Source: Bacillus sp. NP157 (GTDB taxonomy: Bacteria > Pseudomonadota > Gammaproteobacteria > Xanthomonadales > Rhodanobacteraceae). Taken from it: a stretch of 64,000 nucleotides of DNA. The notes under the pieces are model-generated. The model did no database searches. It was not told the DNA's origin and was given only the letters and a program-made list of their open reading frames with translations. The stretch lies in assembly GCA_018889975.1 (NCBI GenBank), contig CP076546.1:3906001-3970000 (forward strand), read 5' to 3'. Of this stretch, positions 18,191 through 26,063 are shown piece after piece. A program made the translations under genes and the position numbers. How positions within the stretch are numbered: the stretch's first letter is position 1; each line of letters begins with the position of its first letter.

Positions 18191-18406
18191 ATGCACAGTG
18201 TCAAGCTCACCCTGCTCATCGAAGACCCGAACGACATCGACATGGAAGTCCGCGTCGTCGCGCCCGTCGCCAGCGTGATCCCCACGAACGAGCCGCCAGG
18301 CAGCGGTCGTCCGGTCTCACCCTTGCGCGCCCGTGCACAGGCCTCGCGCAGTGCCACCACCACCGACCTAGACGACTACGTGCTCGGCGGTTACGCCGGC
18401 ATCTGA
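18191..18406 (+). CDS. 71-residue protein of unknown function inside the kdp operon
   Basis: MHSVKLTLLIEDPNDIDMEVRVVAPVASVIP, then a Pro/Arg/Ser-rich linker and an acidic end (TTDLDDYVLGGYAGI). It is soluble, with no signal peptide or membrane helix. It starts 17 bp after kdpB with a modest GAGGT site (18178-18184) and has the codon use of its neighbours, so it is probably translated. I recognise no family. Its place between kdpB and the barrel gene suggests a kdp-linked role, which is inference only. Confidence 0.6.
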   Translation: MHSVKLTLLIEDPNDIDMEVRVVAPVASVIPTNEPPGSGRPVSPLRARAQASRSATTTDLDDYVLGGYAGI

Positions 18407-18458
18407 GCGGGCCACGCACACGTACGTCGGCATCACCACGCACCATCACCACACAAGG

Positions 18459-18474
18459 CGTTCCGAGAGGAACG
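18459..18474 (+). promoter_or_regulatory. Hairpin over the ribosome binding site of the barrel gene
   Basis: CGTTCC-gaga-GGAACG forms a 6-bp stem whose loop and 3' arm contain the Shine-Dalgarno GAGAGGA, 8 bp before the ATG at 18482. It could damp translation of the barrel gene within the operon mRNA. It may be chance. Confidence 0.4.
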
Positions 18475-18481
18475 GTTCTCC

Positions 18482-19900
18482 ATGCACACTAGTCGTTATG
18501 CTCTGCTCGCCGCGCTGCTCGCCATCGCCCCTGTCTCCTGTGCGATGGCATCCGGCAGCGATGACTGTTCCCAGGGTTTCGCCTCGCGCCTCGTCGCGGC
18601 CTACCGCGAAGACGCCCAGCCTGCCGATCCCAACGCACCGGCGCCGGCACGCCGTGCCATGCCCTCGCCGTTCCCGTCGCCGCCGTTCCCCTCGGCGGAG
18701 TGGCAGCTTGGCGGCGTGGCGTATCCGATCGGCGTACCCAACCTGAATTCGCAATACCCGCTGGAAAAGGCACTGGCCTGCAATGCGTTCGGCAAGTGGA
18801 TGAAGGACAACCGCATCGAGGTCTATGGCTGGATCAATCCGTCGATCAACGTGAGTAGCTCGGCGAACACGAACTATCCGCTCTCGTATGCCACGCGTCC
18901 GAACCGGCTGGAGTTCAACCAGGCGCTGCTGCGCATCGAGCGCATCCCCGACACCGTGCAGACCGACCACCTCGACTGGGGTTTCCACCTCGACAACCTG
19001 TACGGCTACGACTATCACTACACGACGATGAAGGGCGTCTTCAGCAACCAGTTGCTGAACAACCCGCGGGCGAGCCAGCCACTGAACGGCAAGACCTACG
19101 GTTACGATCCGATGCTGTTCTACGGGGATATCTACATCCCCTGGGTGGCCGAAGGCATGGTGGTGCGGATCGGTCGTTACCTGTCCCTGCCCGACATCGA
19201 AGCGCAGTTCTCGCCGAACAATTACCTGGTGACCCACTCGGTGCTGTACACGGCCGATCCGTATACGCAGATGGGCGTGATGACCACGACCCGGCTCAAC
19301 GCGCAGTGGACGGTGCAGCTCGGCATCAACGGAAGCAACGACACCGCGGTGTGGAACCACGGTGCGCGGCCGACGCTGCAGGCGTGCGTCCGCTGGGTGT
19401 CTGCCGATAACAACGACATGATCTATCCGTGCGTGAACAACTGGAACACCTCGGACTACAACTACAACAACGTGCAGATGTACGTCGCGACCTGGGGCCA
19501 CCGCTTCAGCGAGAGCGTGCATATCCTCACCGAGGGTTACTGGATGTACGGCCGCAACATCGCGGGCTTCGGCCCCGGCGGCGATCCCGGCGTGGTGGGC
19601 TCGTCGCCGCTGGCCGGCAAGGCCGCCGAGTATGGCGTCGTCAACTACATCAACGTCGAGCTCAACCCAGGCAACATGCTGTCGTTCCGCAACGAGTGGT
19701 ACAACGACCAGAAAGGCCAGCGCACCGGCTATGCCACGCGCTACACCACGCACACGCTCGGCGTGACGCACTGGGTCAGTCCCGACCTGGAGATCCGCCC
19801 CGAGGTCCGCTACGAGCGCTCGTACGACGTCGACGCTTACGACCACGGCAACAAGGGTTACCAGCTCACCGCGCTGGTCGACGCGATCTGGCATTACTGA
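18482..19900 (+). CDS. Outer membrane beta-barrel protein (porin-like) inside the kdp operon
   Basis: 472 residues with a signal peptide (MHTSRYALLAALLAIAPVSCAMA) and a Pro-rich linker (about residues 40-62). A long domain rich in Tyr, Asn and alternating strands follows: NRIEVYGWINPSINVSSS, FGWFH-like FHLDNLYGYDYHY, YIPWVAEGMVVRIGRYLS, YGRNIAGFGPGG. It ends in an aromatic (LVDAIWHY). This matches the OmpL-like/BBP2 group of putative barrel porins. Lying between kdpB and kdpC, it may admit K+ through the outer membrane (inference). It starts 75 bp after the 71-residue ORF. Confidence 0.8.
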   Translation: MHTSRYALLAALLAIAPVSCAMASGSDDCSQGFASRLVAAYREDAQPADPNAPAPARRAMPSPFPSPPFPSAEWQLGGVAYPIGVPNLNSQYPLEKALACNAFGKWMKDNRIEVYGWINPSINVSSSANTNYPLSYATRPNRLEFNQALLRIERIPDTVQTDHLDWGFHLDNLYGYDYHYTTMKGVFSNQLLNNPRASQPLNGKTYGYDPMLFYGDIYIPWVAEGMVVRIGRYLSLPDIEAQFSPNNYLVTHSVLYTADPYTQMGVMTTTRLNAQWTVQLGINGSNDTAVWNHGARPTLQACVRWVSADNNDMIYPCVNNWNTSDYNYNNVQMYVATWGHRFSESVHILTEGYWMYGRNIAGFGPGGDPGVVGSSPLAGKAAEYGVVNYINVELNPGNMLSFRNEWYNDQKGQRTGYATRYTTHTLGVTHWVSPDLEIRPEVRYERSYDVDAYDHGNKGYQLTALVDAIWHY

Positions 19901-19912
19901 GGAATCACGGCC

Positions 19913-20488
19913 ATGGCTACCCTGTTACGCAACGCGCTCGTGTCGCTCCTGTTGATGACCGCGATCACCGGCGTGGCCTATCCGGCCGTGGTCGGCGGCC
20001 TCGCCGCACTGGTGTTCCCCCGCCAGGCCACCGGCAGCCTGGTGCTGCGCGACGGCCACGTGGTGGGGTCCGCGTTGATCGGCCAGTCGTTCACCGCGCC
20101 GCGTTACTTCTGGGGCCGGCCGTCCGCGACCACGCCGGTACCGTACGACGGCGTGGCCTCCGGCGGTTCCAACCTGGGGCCGTCGAATCCCGCACTGGCC
20201 GATGCGGCACGCCAGCGGATCGCTGCCCTCCGTGCCGTGGACCCGGGCAACAATGCGCCGGTACCGGTGGAGCTGGTCACGGCCTCGGCGAGCGGGCTGG
20301 ACCCGGAGATCAGCCCGGCCGCGGCGGCTTACCAGGTGGCCCGCGTGGCACGGGCGCGCGGGATGGTGCCCGCCACCGTCGTCGCGCTGGTCGCCGAGCA
20401 TACCCAGGGACGGCAGTTCGGCCTGCTCGGCGAGCCACGGGTGAACGTGCTGGCCCTGAACATGGCGCTCGATGCGGCATCCCGGTAA
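19913..20488 (+). CDS. kdpC: Potassium-transporting ATPase subunit C
   Basis: 191 residues, one N-terminal membrane helix (about residues 8-33) and a periplasmic domain. Family motifs are [63 protein letters not shown] and the C-terminal [11 protein letters not shown]. KdpC assists K+ binding by the KdpA/B core. It is separated from kdpB by the small ORF and barrel gene, and followed after 36 bp by kdpD. Confidence 0.96.
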   Translation: MATLLRNALVSLLLMTAITGVAYPAVVGGLAALVFPRQATGSLVLRDGHVVGSALIGQSFTAPRYFWGRPSATTPVPYDGVASGGSNLGPSNPALADAARQRIAALRAVDPGNNAPVPVELVTASASGLDPEISPAAAAYQVARVARARGMVPATVVALVAEHTQGRQFGLLGEPRVNVLALNMALDAASR

Positions 20489-20524
20489 GGCCATGGGCCC
20501 ATCCCACGCTGTATCGTTCGCGCC

Positions 20525-23188
20525 ATGACCGACGCCCGCGACGCCCGCGCTGATGCCCTGTTGAACACCGTGCAGGACGACGGTGGCCAGCGGCTGAAGA
20601 TCTTCCTCGGCGCAGCGCCCGGCGTGGGCAAGACCTACGCCATGCTCTCCGCCGCGCGTGACCTGCGCCGGCAGGGCGTGGACGTGGTGGTGGGCTTCGT
20701 CGAGACGCACGGACGCAGCGACACGGCGGCCCTGCTCGAAGGCATGGAGGTGCTGCCGACGCGCCAGGTGGGCTATGCCGGTCGCGAGTTCCACGAGTTC
20801 GACCTCGACGCCGCGCTGGCCCGCAAGCCGGCGGTGCTGATCGTCGACGAACTGCCGCACACCAACCTCCCCGGCGGTCGGCATGCGCGGCGCTGGCAGG
20901 ATATCGCCGACCTGCTCGACGCCGGCATCGAGGTCTATACCGCGCTCAACGTGCAGCACCTGGAGAGCCTCAACGACCAGGTCCGGAGGATCACCCGGGT
21001 GGCGGTACGCGAAACCGTGCCGGACGCGTTCCTCGATCGCGCCCGCGACATCGTCCTGGTCGACCTTCCGCCGCGCGAGCTGATCGCGCGCCTGAAGCAG
21101 GGCAAGGTCTATGTCCCGGAAACCGCGGCGGTGGCCCTGGATGCCTTCTTCTCGCCGACCAACCTTGCCGCACTGCGCGAACTGGCGGTGGAGACGGTCG
21201 CCCACCATGTCGACAGCGACCTGCGCGAGCACATGCTGGCCCGCGGCGACGCCATGCCGGTGCGCCGACGAACCATGGCGGCGATCGACGGCCACGCCCA
21301 GAGCGATTACCTGGTCCGCGTCACCCGGCGCATCGCCGAGCGTCGCGGTGGGCCATGGAGCGTGCTCTTCGTCGACACCGGTGGCGTCGACGGCGAACGT
21401 CGCGAGCGTGTCGACGCGGCCATGCGCCTGGCCCGGCGACTGGGTGGCGAGCCGGTGATCCTGCGTGGCCACGCCATCGCCGATGAACTGCTCGCGTGGG
21501 CGGACCGCGAAGGCGTGGGCCAGATCGTCGTCGGACGTACCCGTGAGCGTCCGATCGCGCGCCGGCTGGGTTTCTCGCTGACCCAGCAATTGCTTCGCCA
21601 GGGCGCGCATCTCGAGCTGACCATCGTCGCCACGCCCAGCGAGCGTGCACGCGCACGCCGCCGCTTGCATGCGCCCAACGGCGGCCCGGGCACGCGTCGC
21701 GAATATGCGTTCGCCACCGCAGCGACGGCGGTAGCGATGCTGTTGTCCTTCTTCGGCGACCGCGTGTTGTCGGTGGCCAACCTCTCGCTGATCTTCCTCA
21801 CCGCGGTGTTGGTGGTGGCGGTACGGACGCGGATGGCCGTCGCGGTCTACACGGCGCTGCTCTGCTTCCTCGGCTACAACTTCTTCTTCGCGCCGCCCCG
21901 TTACACGCTGGCCATCGCCAACGCCGACGATGTGCTGGCGGTGACGCTGTTCCTGGTTGCCGCGCTGGTCTGTAGCCGGCTCGCCACCCGCCTCGCCGGC
22001 CAGGTGCAAACGCTGCGCGCCGGCCAGGTCCGCACGCGGGCGCTGCTCGCGCTGGGCCAGCAACTCGCCGCGAGTGCCGACGCCGACGGCATCCGCGTCG
22101 CCGGTGCGACGGCGCTGGGCCGCGCGCTGGGTGCCGAGGTGGCCGTGCTCGCCCGCGATGCCGCCGGCCAGTTGCAGGTGGCCGCGTCGCAGCCGGACGC
22201 GTTCGCCCTCTCGACCCAGGACCGTGCGGCGGCCGACTGGTGCGAACGCCATGCCGAGCCGGCGGGCCGCTTTACCGACACGTTGAATGGTGCGTCGTGC
22301 TGGATGCTGCCGCTGGGTGGCGATGGGCGTGCGGCGGGCGTCGCGGCCTTGCGCTTCCCCTTGCATGCCACGGAGCCGGACGCAGACCGCCGCGGCCTCG
22401 CCCTGGCGATGGCCGAAGACATCGCGCAGGCACTGGAACGTGCCCGCCTGGCCGCGGAACTGGAGAGCGCCCGCGTGCAGGGGGAGACCGAACGCCTGCG
22501 CAGTGCCCTGCTCTCGTCGGTCTCGCACGACCTGCGTTCGCCGCTGGCCTCGATGATCGGTTCGGCCGGCACCCTGCTCAGCTACGACGCGCAACTACCG
22601 GCCAGCGAGCGCCAGGAACTGTTGCAGGCGATCCTGGGCGAAGGCCAGCGGCTGGATCGCTACATCCAGAACCTGCTGGACATGACCCGGCTCGGCCACG
22701 GCACCTTGCAGCTCACCCGCGACTGGGTCGATGCCGGGGAGATCGTCGCTGCCGCCGTGGCGCGGCTGCGCAAGCTCTATCCGGATGTCCGCGTCGACGT
22801 GCACCTGCCGTCCGACACCGTGCTGCTGCACGTGCACCCCGCGCTGATCGAGCAGGCGCTGTTCAATATCCTCGAGAACGCGGCCAGCTTCTCGCCGCCG
22901 GGCGAACCGGTGCGGGTGATCGTGCGAACCGAAGCGGGCCGGCTGCTGGTCGACATCGCCGATGCCGGCCCCGGCATTCCCGAGGATGAGCGCGCGCGGA
23001 TCTTCGACATGTTCTACTCGGTGTCGCGCGGCGACCGCGGCAAGCAAGGCACCGGGCTCGGCCTGGCCATCTGCCGTGGCATGATCGGCGCCCATGGCGG
23101 CAGCGTGGAAGCCTTGCCCCACCCCGGCCAGGGCACGACCATACGGGTCTCGCTGCCGTTGCCGCCACCGCCCGACGAGAACGCATGA
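20525..23188 (+). CDS. kdpD: Osmosensitive K+ channel/turgor sensor histidine kinase
   Basis: 887 residues. The KdpD N-terminal domain has Walker A in FLGAAPGVGKTYAML and ALNVQHLESLNDQV. A universal stress-type domain follows (about 250-365), then four close membrane helices of DUF4118 (about 400-490), a GAF-like region, the dimerisation domain with His near residue 668 (SSVSHDLRSPLASMIGSAG), and HATPase (ENAASFSPPGEPV, DAGPGIPEDE, KQGTGLGLAICRG). It senses K+ limitation and phosphorylates KdpE. Its stop overlaps the kdpE start by four bases. Confidence 0.97.
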   Translation: MTDARDARADALLNTVQDDGGQRLKIFLGAAPGVGKTYAMLSAARDLRRQGVDVVVGFVETHGRSDTAALLEGMEVLPTRQVGYAGREFHEFDLDAALARKPAVLIVDELPHTNLPGGRHARRWQDIADLLDAGIEVYTALNVQHLESLNDQVRRITRVAVRETVPDAFLDRARDIVLVDLPPRELIARLKQGKVYVPETAAVALDAFFSPTNLAALRELAVETVAHHVDSDLREHMLARGDAMPVRRRTMAAIDGHAQSDYLVRVTRRIAERRGGPWSVLFVDTGGVDGERRERVDAAMRLARRLGGEPVILRGHAIADELLAWADREGVGQIVVGRTRERPIARRLGFSLTQQLLRQGAHLELTIVATPSERARARRRLHAPNGGPGTRREYAFATAATAVAMLLSFFGDRVLSVANLSLIFLTAVLVVAVRTRMAVAVYTALLCFLGYNFFFAPPRYTLAIANADDVLAVTLFLVAALVCSRLATRLAGQVQTLRAGQVRTRALLALGQQLAASADADGIRVAGATALGRALGAEVAVLARDAAGQLQVAASQPDAFALSTQDRAAADWCERHAEPAGRFTDTLNGASCWMLPLGGDGRAAGVAALRFPLHATEPDADRRGLALAMAEDIAQALERARLAAELESARVQGETERLRSALLSSVSHDLRSPLASMIGSAGTLLSYDAQLPASERQELLQAILGEGQRLDRYIQNLLDMTRLGHGTLQLTRDWVDAGEIVAAAVARLRKLYPDVRVDVHLPSDTVLLHVHPALIEQALFNILENAASFSPPGEPVRVIVRTEAGRLLVDIADAGPGIPEDERARIFDMFYSVSRGDRGKQGTGLGLAICRGMIGAHGGSVEALPHPGQGTTIRVSLPLPPPPDENA

Positions 23189-23880
23189 CGTCCACCGCAC
23201 CCCGTGTCCTGGTCATCGACGACGAAGCGCAGATCCGCCGCTTCCTCGACATCGGCCTGCGCGCCGAGGGCTACCACGTGTTGCTCGCCGCGACCGGCGA
23301 CGAAGGCCTGGGGCTGGCCGCCACGCAGTCGCCCGACGTGGTGGTGCTCGACATCGGCCTGCCCGATCGCGAAGGCCACGAGGTGCTGCGCGAACTGCGC
23401 ACGTGGAGCCAGGTGCCGGTGCTGATGCTGTCGGTGCGGGATGCGGAAAGCGAAAAGGTGAAGGCGCTAGACAGCGGCGCCAACGACTACGTGACCAAGC
23501 CGTTCGGCATCCAGGAGTTGATGGCGCGGCTGCGCGTGCTGCTGCGCCAGGGTGCGAAGGCCGGCAACGCCGACGCACCCGTGCGCTTCGACGACGGCTC
23601 GCTCGTCGTCGACCTTGCCCGGCGTGAAGTGTCGCTGGACGGTGCGCTGCTCGCGCTAACCCGCAAGGAATTCGCCGTGCTGGCGATGTTGGTCCGCCAC
23701 GCCGGGCGCGTCGTCACCCAGCAACAGATCCTGCGCGATACCTGGGGCCCGACCCACGTGATGGATACGCATTACCTGCGCATCGTCATGGGCAAGCTCC
23801 GGCAGAAACTCGGCGACGACGCCAGCGCCCCTCGCTGGCTGAAAACCGAACCCGGCGTGGGCTACCGCTTCCTCGCCTGA
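23185..23880 (+). CDS. kdpE: OmpR-family response regulator of the kdp operon
   Basis: 231 residues. The receiver domain has Asp12/Asp13, phosphoacceptor Asp56 in VVLDIGLPD, and KPFGIQELMARLR. A winged helix C-terminal domain follows (LALTRKEFAVLAMLVRHAGRVVTQQQILRDTWGP... YLRIVMGKLRQKL, ending GVGYRFLA). KdpE activates kdp transcription. It is the last gene of the operon and is co-translated with kdpD. Confidence 0.96.
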   Translation: MTSTAPRVLVIDDEAQIRRFLDIGLRAEGYHVLLAATGDEGLGLAATQSPDVVVLDIGLPDREGHEVLRELRTWSQVPVLMLSVRDAESEKVKALDSGANDYVTKPFGIQELMARLRVLLRQGAKAGNADAPVRFDDGSLVVDLARREVSLDGALLALTRKEFAVLAMLVRHAGRVVTQQQILRDTWGPTHVMDTHYLRIVMGKLRQKLGDDASAPRWLKTEPGVGYRFLA

Positions 23881-23999
23881 CGCTGAAATCCGGGCACCCA
23901 TCACGGCTTTCCCCATCGCCCGCATTTCTCAGACTTTTCTGATTCCATTCCCGGCGACCCAAACGCAGGCTCGGCGCTCCCCACACAGCGGAGTTGCCC

Positions 24000-24332
24000 A
24001 TGCGCGTGTCCATCCTCGGCGTCCCCTTCCTTCTCCTTGCCGGCGTGCCCGCCGCATTTGCCGGCACCACGTGCAGCGCCGAGCGCTACACCTTTGGCAA
24101 CCATGCCTTTCCCTCGCACGACGAGGCGATGGCGCTATGCCGCCAGGAAGAAGCGCAGATGACGGACGCGGCGACGGGGACCTACGAACACGCGGCGGGT
24201 TGCCATGACGTCGGCGAGCAAGGCACCCACGGCGACTGGCGTTACGGCCGTATCGCACTGGACGTGGTCGCGCGCGACAGCGGCGAGCCGTACACCTTCG
24301 AGGGCTTGTGGATGTGCAAGCCCGCGATGTGA
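24000..24332 (+). CDS. Small exported protein of unknown function
   Basis: 110 residues from ATG at 24000 (MRVSILGVPFLLLAGVPAAFAG), a good signal peptide. The mature part (about 90 residues) has four cysteines: TTCSAE, ALCRQE, GCHDVG and MCKPAM near the C-terminus. These could form two disulfides in the periplasm. I recognise no domain. It lies 119 bp after kdpE in its own unit and abuts the convergent AraC gene. Confidence 0.65.
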   Translation: MRVSILGVPFLLLAGVPAAFAGTTCSAERYTFGNHAFPSHDEAMALCRQEEAQMTDAATGTYEHAAGCHDVGEQGTHGDWRYGRIALDVVARDSGEPYTFEGLWMCKPAM

Positions 24333-25124
24333 CTACGCGGCGGCGGCCTGCCGGGAGAGGTAACGCCCCGGCGTGTCGCCGAAGGCCTTGCGGAACATCG
24401 CGACGAAGGCGCTCGGCGTGGCGTAGCCCAGCGAGTCGGCGATGGTCGCCACCGGTTCGCCTTCCGCCAGCCGCTCCAGCGCGCGGGTCAGCCGCGCCGT
24501 CTGTCGCCACTGGGCCACGCTGCACTGGGTCTCCTCGCGGAACAGCCGGGTCAGCGTGCGCACGGAGAGCCCAGCCCAGTTCGCCCACTCGTCGATGCTG
24601 CGGGTGTCTTCGGGGTGCTCGATCATCGCCATGGCCACCCGGCGCAGGCGCCGGTCGGTAGGCATCGGCAGGTGCATGGCTTCGACCGGTGCATGGCGGA
24701 TTTCATCCAGCAGCACGGCGAGCAGGCGTTCGCGCTCGGGCGTCATCGGCGCATCCTGCTCCCAGCTCGCCGCGCGCTTCACCACCGCGCGGAACACGTC
24801 GTCGACGCCCACGACGCAGGCGTGCTCCGGCAGTCCCCTGGACGCCTCGGGCGAAACGAACACGCCCCAGGCCCGGCTCGGCCCCGAAATGCTCACCGTG
24901 TGCATCAGGCCCGGTGGCATCCATCCGGCGCGGTGCGGTGGCAGCAGGTAGGTGCCGCGATCCGTCCGGGTTACGATAAGTCCCTGCTCGACATAGAAAA
25001 ACTGGCCGCGCACATGCTGGTGCCAGTCGATCTCCAGCAACGTGCTGTCGCGCTCCGCGGCATAGGCGAGCAGGGGCGGACCGTCGGCCCGGTCGAACAT
25101 CTCGTGGAAGTCGGATTTATCCAT
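24333..25124 (-). CDS. AraC family transcriptional regulator with cupin N-terminus
   Basis: 263 residues. The N-terminal half is a cupin-like sensor (WHQHVRGQFFYVEQGLIVTR, GWMPPGLMHTV). The C-terminal half holds two helix-turn-helices: IDEWANWAGLSVRTLTRLFREETQ and PVATIADSLGYATPSAFVAMFRKAFGDTPGRYL. Such regulators often control a neighbouring efflux or metabolic gene. Here the divergent neighbour is a short unknown ORF (25269). An inverted repeat overlaps the region just upstream of its start (25128-25170). Confidence 0.92.
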   Translation of the reverse strand: MDKSDFHEMFDRADGPPLLAYAAERDSTLLEIDWHQHVRGQFFYVEQGLIVTRTDRGTYLLPPHRAGWMPPGLMHTVSISGPSRAWGVFVSPEASRGLPEHACVVGVDDVFRAVVKRAASWEQDAPMTPERERLLAVLLDEIRHAPVEAMHLPMPTDRRLRRVAMAMIEHPEDTRSIDEWANWAGLSVRTLTRLFREETQCSVAQWRQTARLTRALERLAEGEPVATIADSLGYATPSAFVAMFRKAFGDTPGRYLSRQAAAA

Positions 25125-25127
25125 TTT

Positions 25128-25170
25128 GGCCTGATCTCGACATTAATTGGCCAGATAACGATATCAGGCC
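25128..25170. promoter_or_regulatory. Inverted repeat upstream of the AraC regulator gene, candidate operator
   Basis: GGCCTGAT (25128-25135) and ATCAGGCC (25163-25170) are perfect inverted arms. A third copy of the half-site, TTGGCCAGAT, lies between them at about 25147. The group starts 4 bp upstream of the regulator's start codon, so it could serve autoregulation. Confidence 0.4.
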
Positions 25171-25268
25171 GATAGGGGACATGTATAACATTTGCAGCCC
25201 CAAGTAACTGTTCCCAGCGCGGCATCCGCCGACAGCCCGCGCAGCGAACCCGGACGCCGGAGACCCCC

Positions 25269-25511
25269 ATGATCCGTCTCGTCACCACCGATTTGACTGA
25301 CCTGCGCGAGGACACCGATGCCGGTGACGCCCTGGTCACGTTCGTTGCCTGCGCCCACGCCATGCTCGACGGCACCACCACGGAAGAGCAGCGGCGCCGC
25401 CTGGAGCCTCGGCTGCTGGCCCAGTTGCCGACCCTAAGGGCGCTCGGCGTGTTCGAGCTGTTCGCCGTACGCGACCCGGCGCTGGCCGCCCTGCTAGCCG
25501 ACGAGGAGTAG
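25269..25511 (+). CDS. 80-residue protein of unknown function
   Basis: MIRLVTTDLTDLREDTDAGD, then a helical region with many Leu/Ala/Arg (TTTEEQRRRLEPRLLAQLPTLR...) and an acidic end. No signal peptide, helix or known domain is seen. It starts after a GGAGACCCCC stretch that offers a weak ribosome site. It is transcribed divergently from the AraC gene and stands 75 bp before the MarR gene. Confidence 0.5.
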   Translation: MIRLVTTDLTDLREDTDAGDALVTFVACAHAMLDGTTTEEQRRRLEPRLLAQLPTLRALGVFELFAVRDPALAALLADEE

Positions 25512-25524
25512 GCCGTCACCAGCG

Positions 25525-25547
25525 AAATATATGACATCGGTATATTT
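25525..25547. promoter_or_regulatory. Candidate MarR operator
   Basis: AAATATA-9 bp-TATATTT is a 7+7 perfect palindrome in an AT-rich island, ending 3 bp before the -35 box of the marR promoter. Its place and shape fit a MarR-type autoregulatory site. Binding is inferred. Confidence 0.5.
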
Positions 25548-25550
25548 GCC

Positions 25551-25578
25551 TTGACAATTAAACGCGAGGCAATAGAAT
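25551..25578 (+). promoter_or_regulatory. Sigma70-like promoter of the MarR/drug-efflux operon
   Basis: TTGACA (25551-25556) and TAGAAT (25573-25578) with a 16-bp spacer are close to consensus. Transcription would start near 25585, two bases before the ATG at 25587, giving an essentially leaderless mRNA. Confidence 0.65.
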
Positions 25579-25586
25579 GCACGTCC

Positions 25587-26045
25587 ATGAACACCAACCT
25601 GTGCATTTCCCCTGACGGCCGGGACAGTCTCGGCGCCCTTATCGGCATGGTTCGCGGGGAGATCGTGCGGGCCATCGAGGCCGACCTGTCCGCCCAGGGC
25701 GCCGACCTCAAGTTCACCCAGTTCCACGTGCTCAAGCGCCTCGCCAACCAGGGCCCGATGACGGCCACTGAACTAGCCCGCGCGGTGGACCTGGACGGTG
25801 GCGCGATGACCCGGCAGCTGGACCAGCTGGAAGCCAAGGGCTACCTGCGCCGCCAGCCGCACGAGCAGGACCGTCGCGCGCTGCGCATCGAGCTCACCGA
25901 AGCGGGCGTGGCGCTGTGGCGCCACCTGCATGAGAGCAACGTGGCCACGCTGGATCGCGCGCAGAAGAGCCTGTCGACGGACGAGCGCGCAAAGCTCATC
26001 GATTACCTGCAGCGCGTCCTCGACGCGTTGCGCGAAAAAAACTGA
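25587..26045 (+). CDS. MarR family transcriptional repressor
   Basis: 152 residues from ATG at 25587 (MNTNLCISPDGRDSLG). A winged helix-turn-helix lies at about 45-110: FTQFHVLKRLANQGPMTATELARAVDLDGGAMTRQLDQLEAKGYLRRQPHEQDRRALRIELTEAG. It heads an operon with an outer membrane factor, an EmrA-type adaptor and an EmrB-type pump, so it most likely represses that pump until a toxic compound binds. An upstream in-frame ATG would put the start inside the promoter. Confidence 0.93.
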   Translation: MNTNLCISPDGRDSLGALIGMVRGEIVRAIEADLSAQGADLKFTQFHVLKRLANQGPMTATELARAVDLDGGAMTRQLDQLEAKGYLRRQPHEQDRRALRIELTEAGVALWRHLHESNVATLDRAQKSLSTDERAKLIDYLQRVLDALREKN

Positions 26046-26063
26046 CCATCTGAGGCAAAACGC

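Noticed and set aside
19925-22594. 889-codon minus-strand frame opposite kdpC-kdpD
   Set aside because: High-GC antisense artefact. The plus strand encodes complete, motif-rich KdpC and KdpD.
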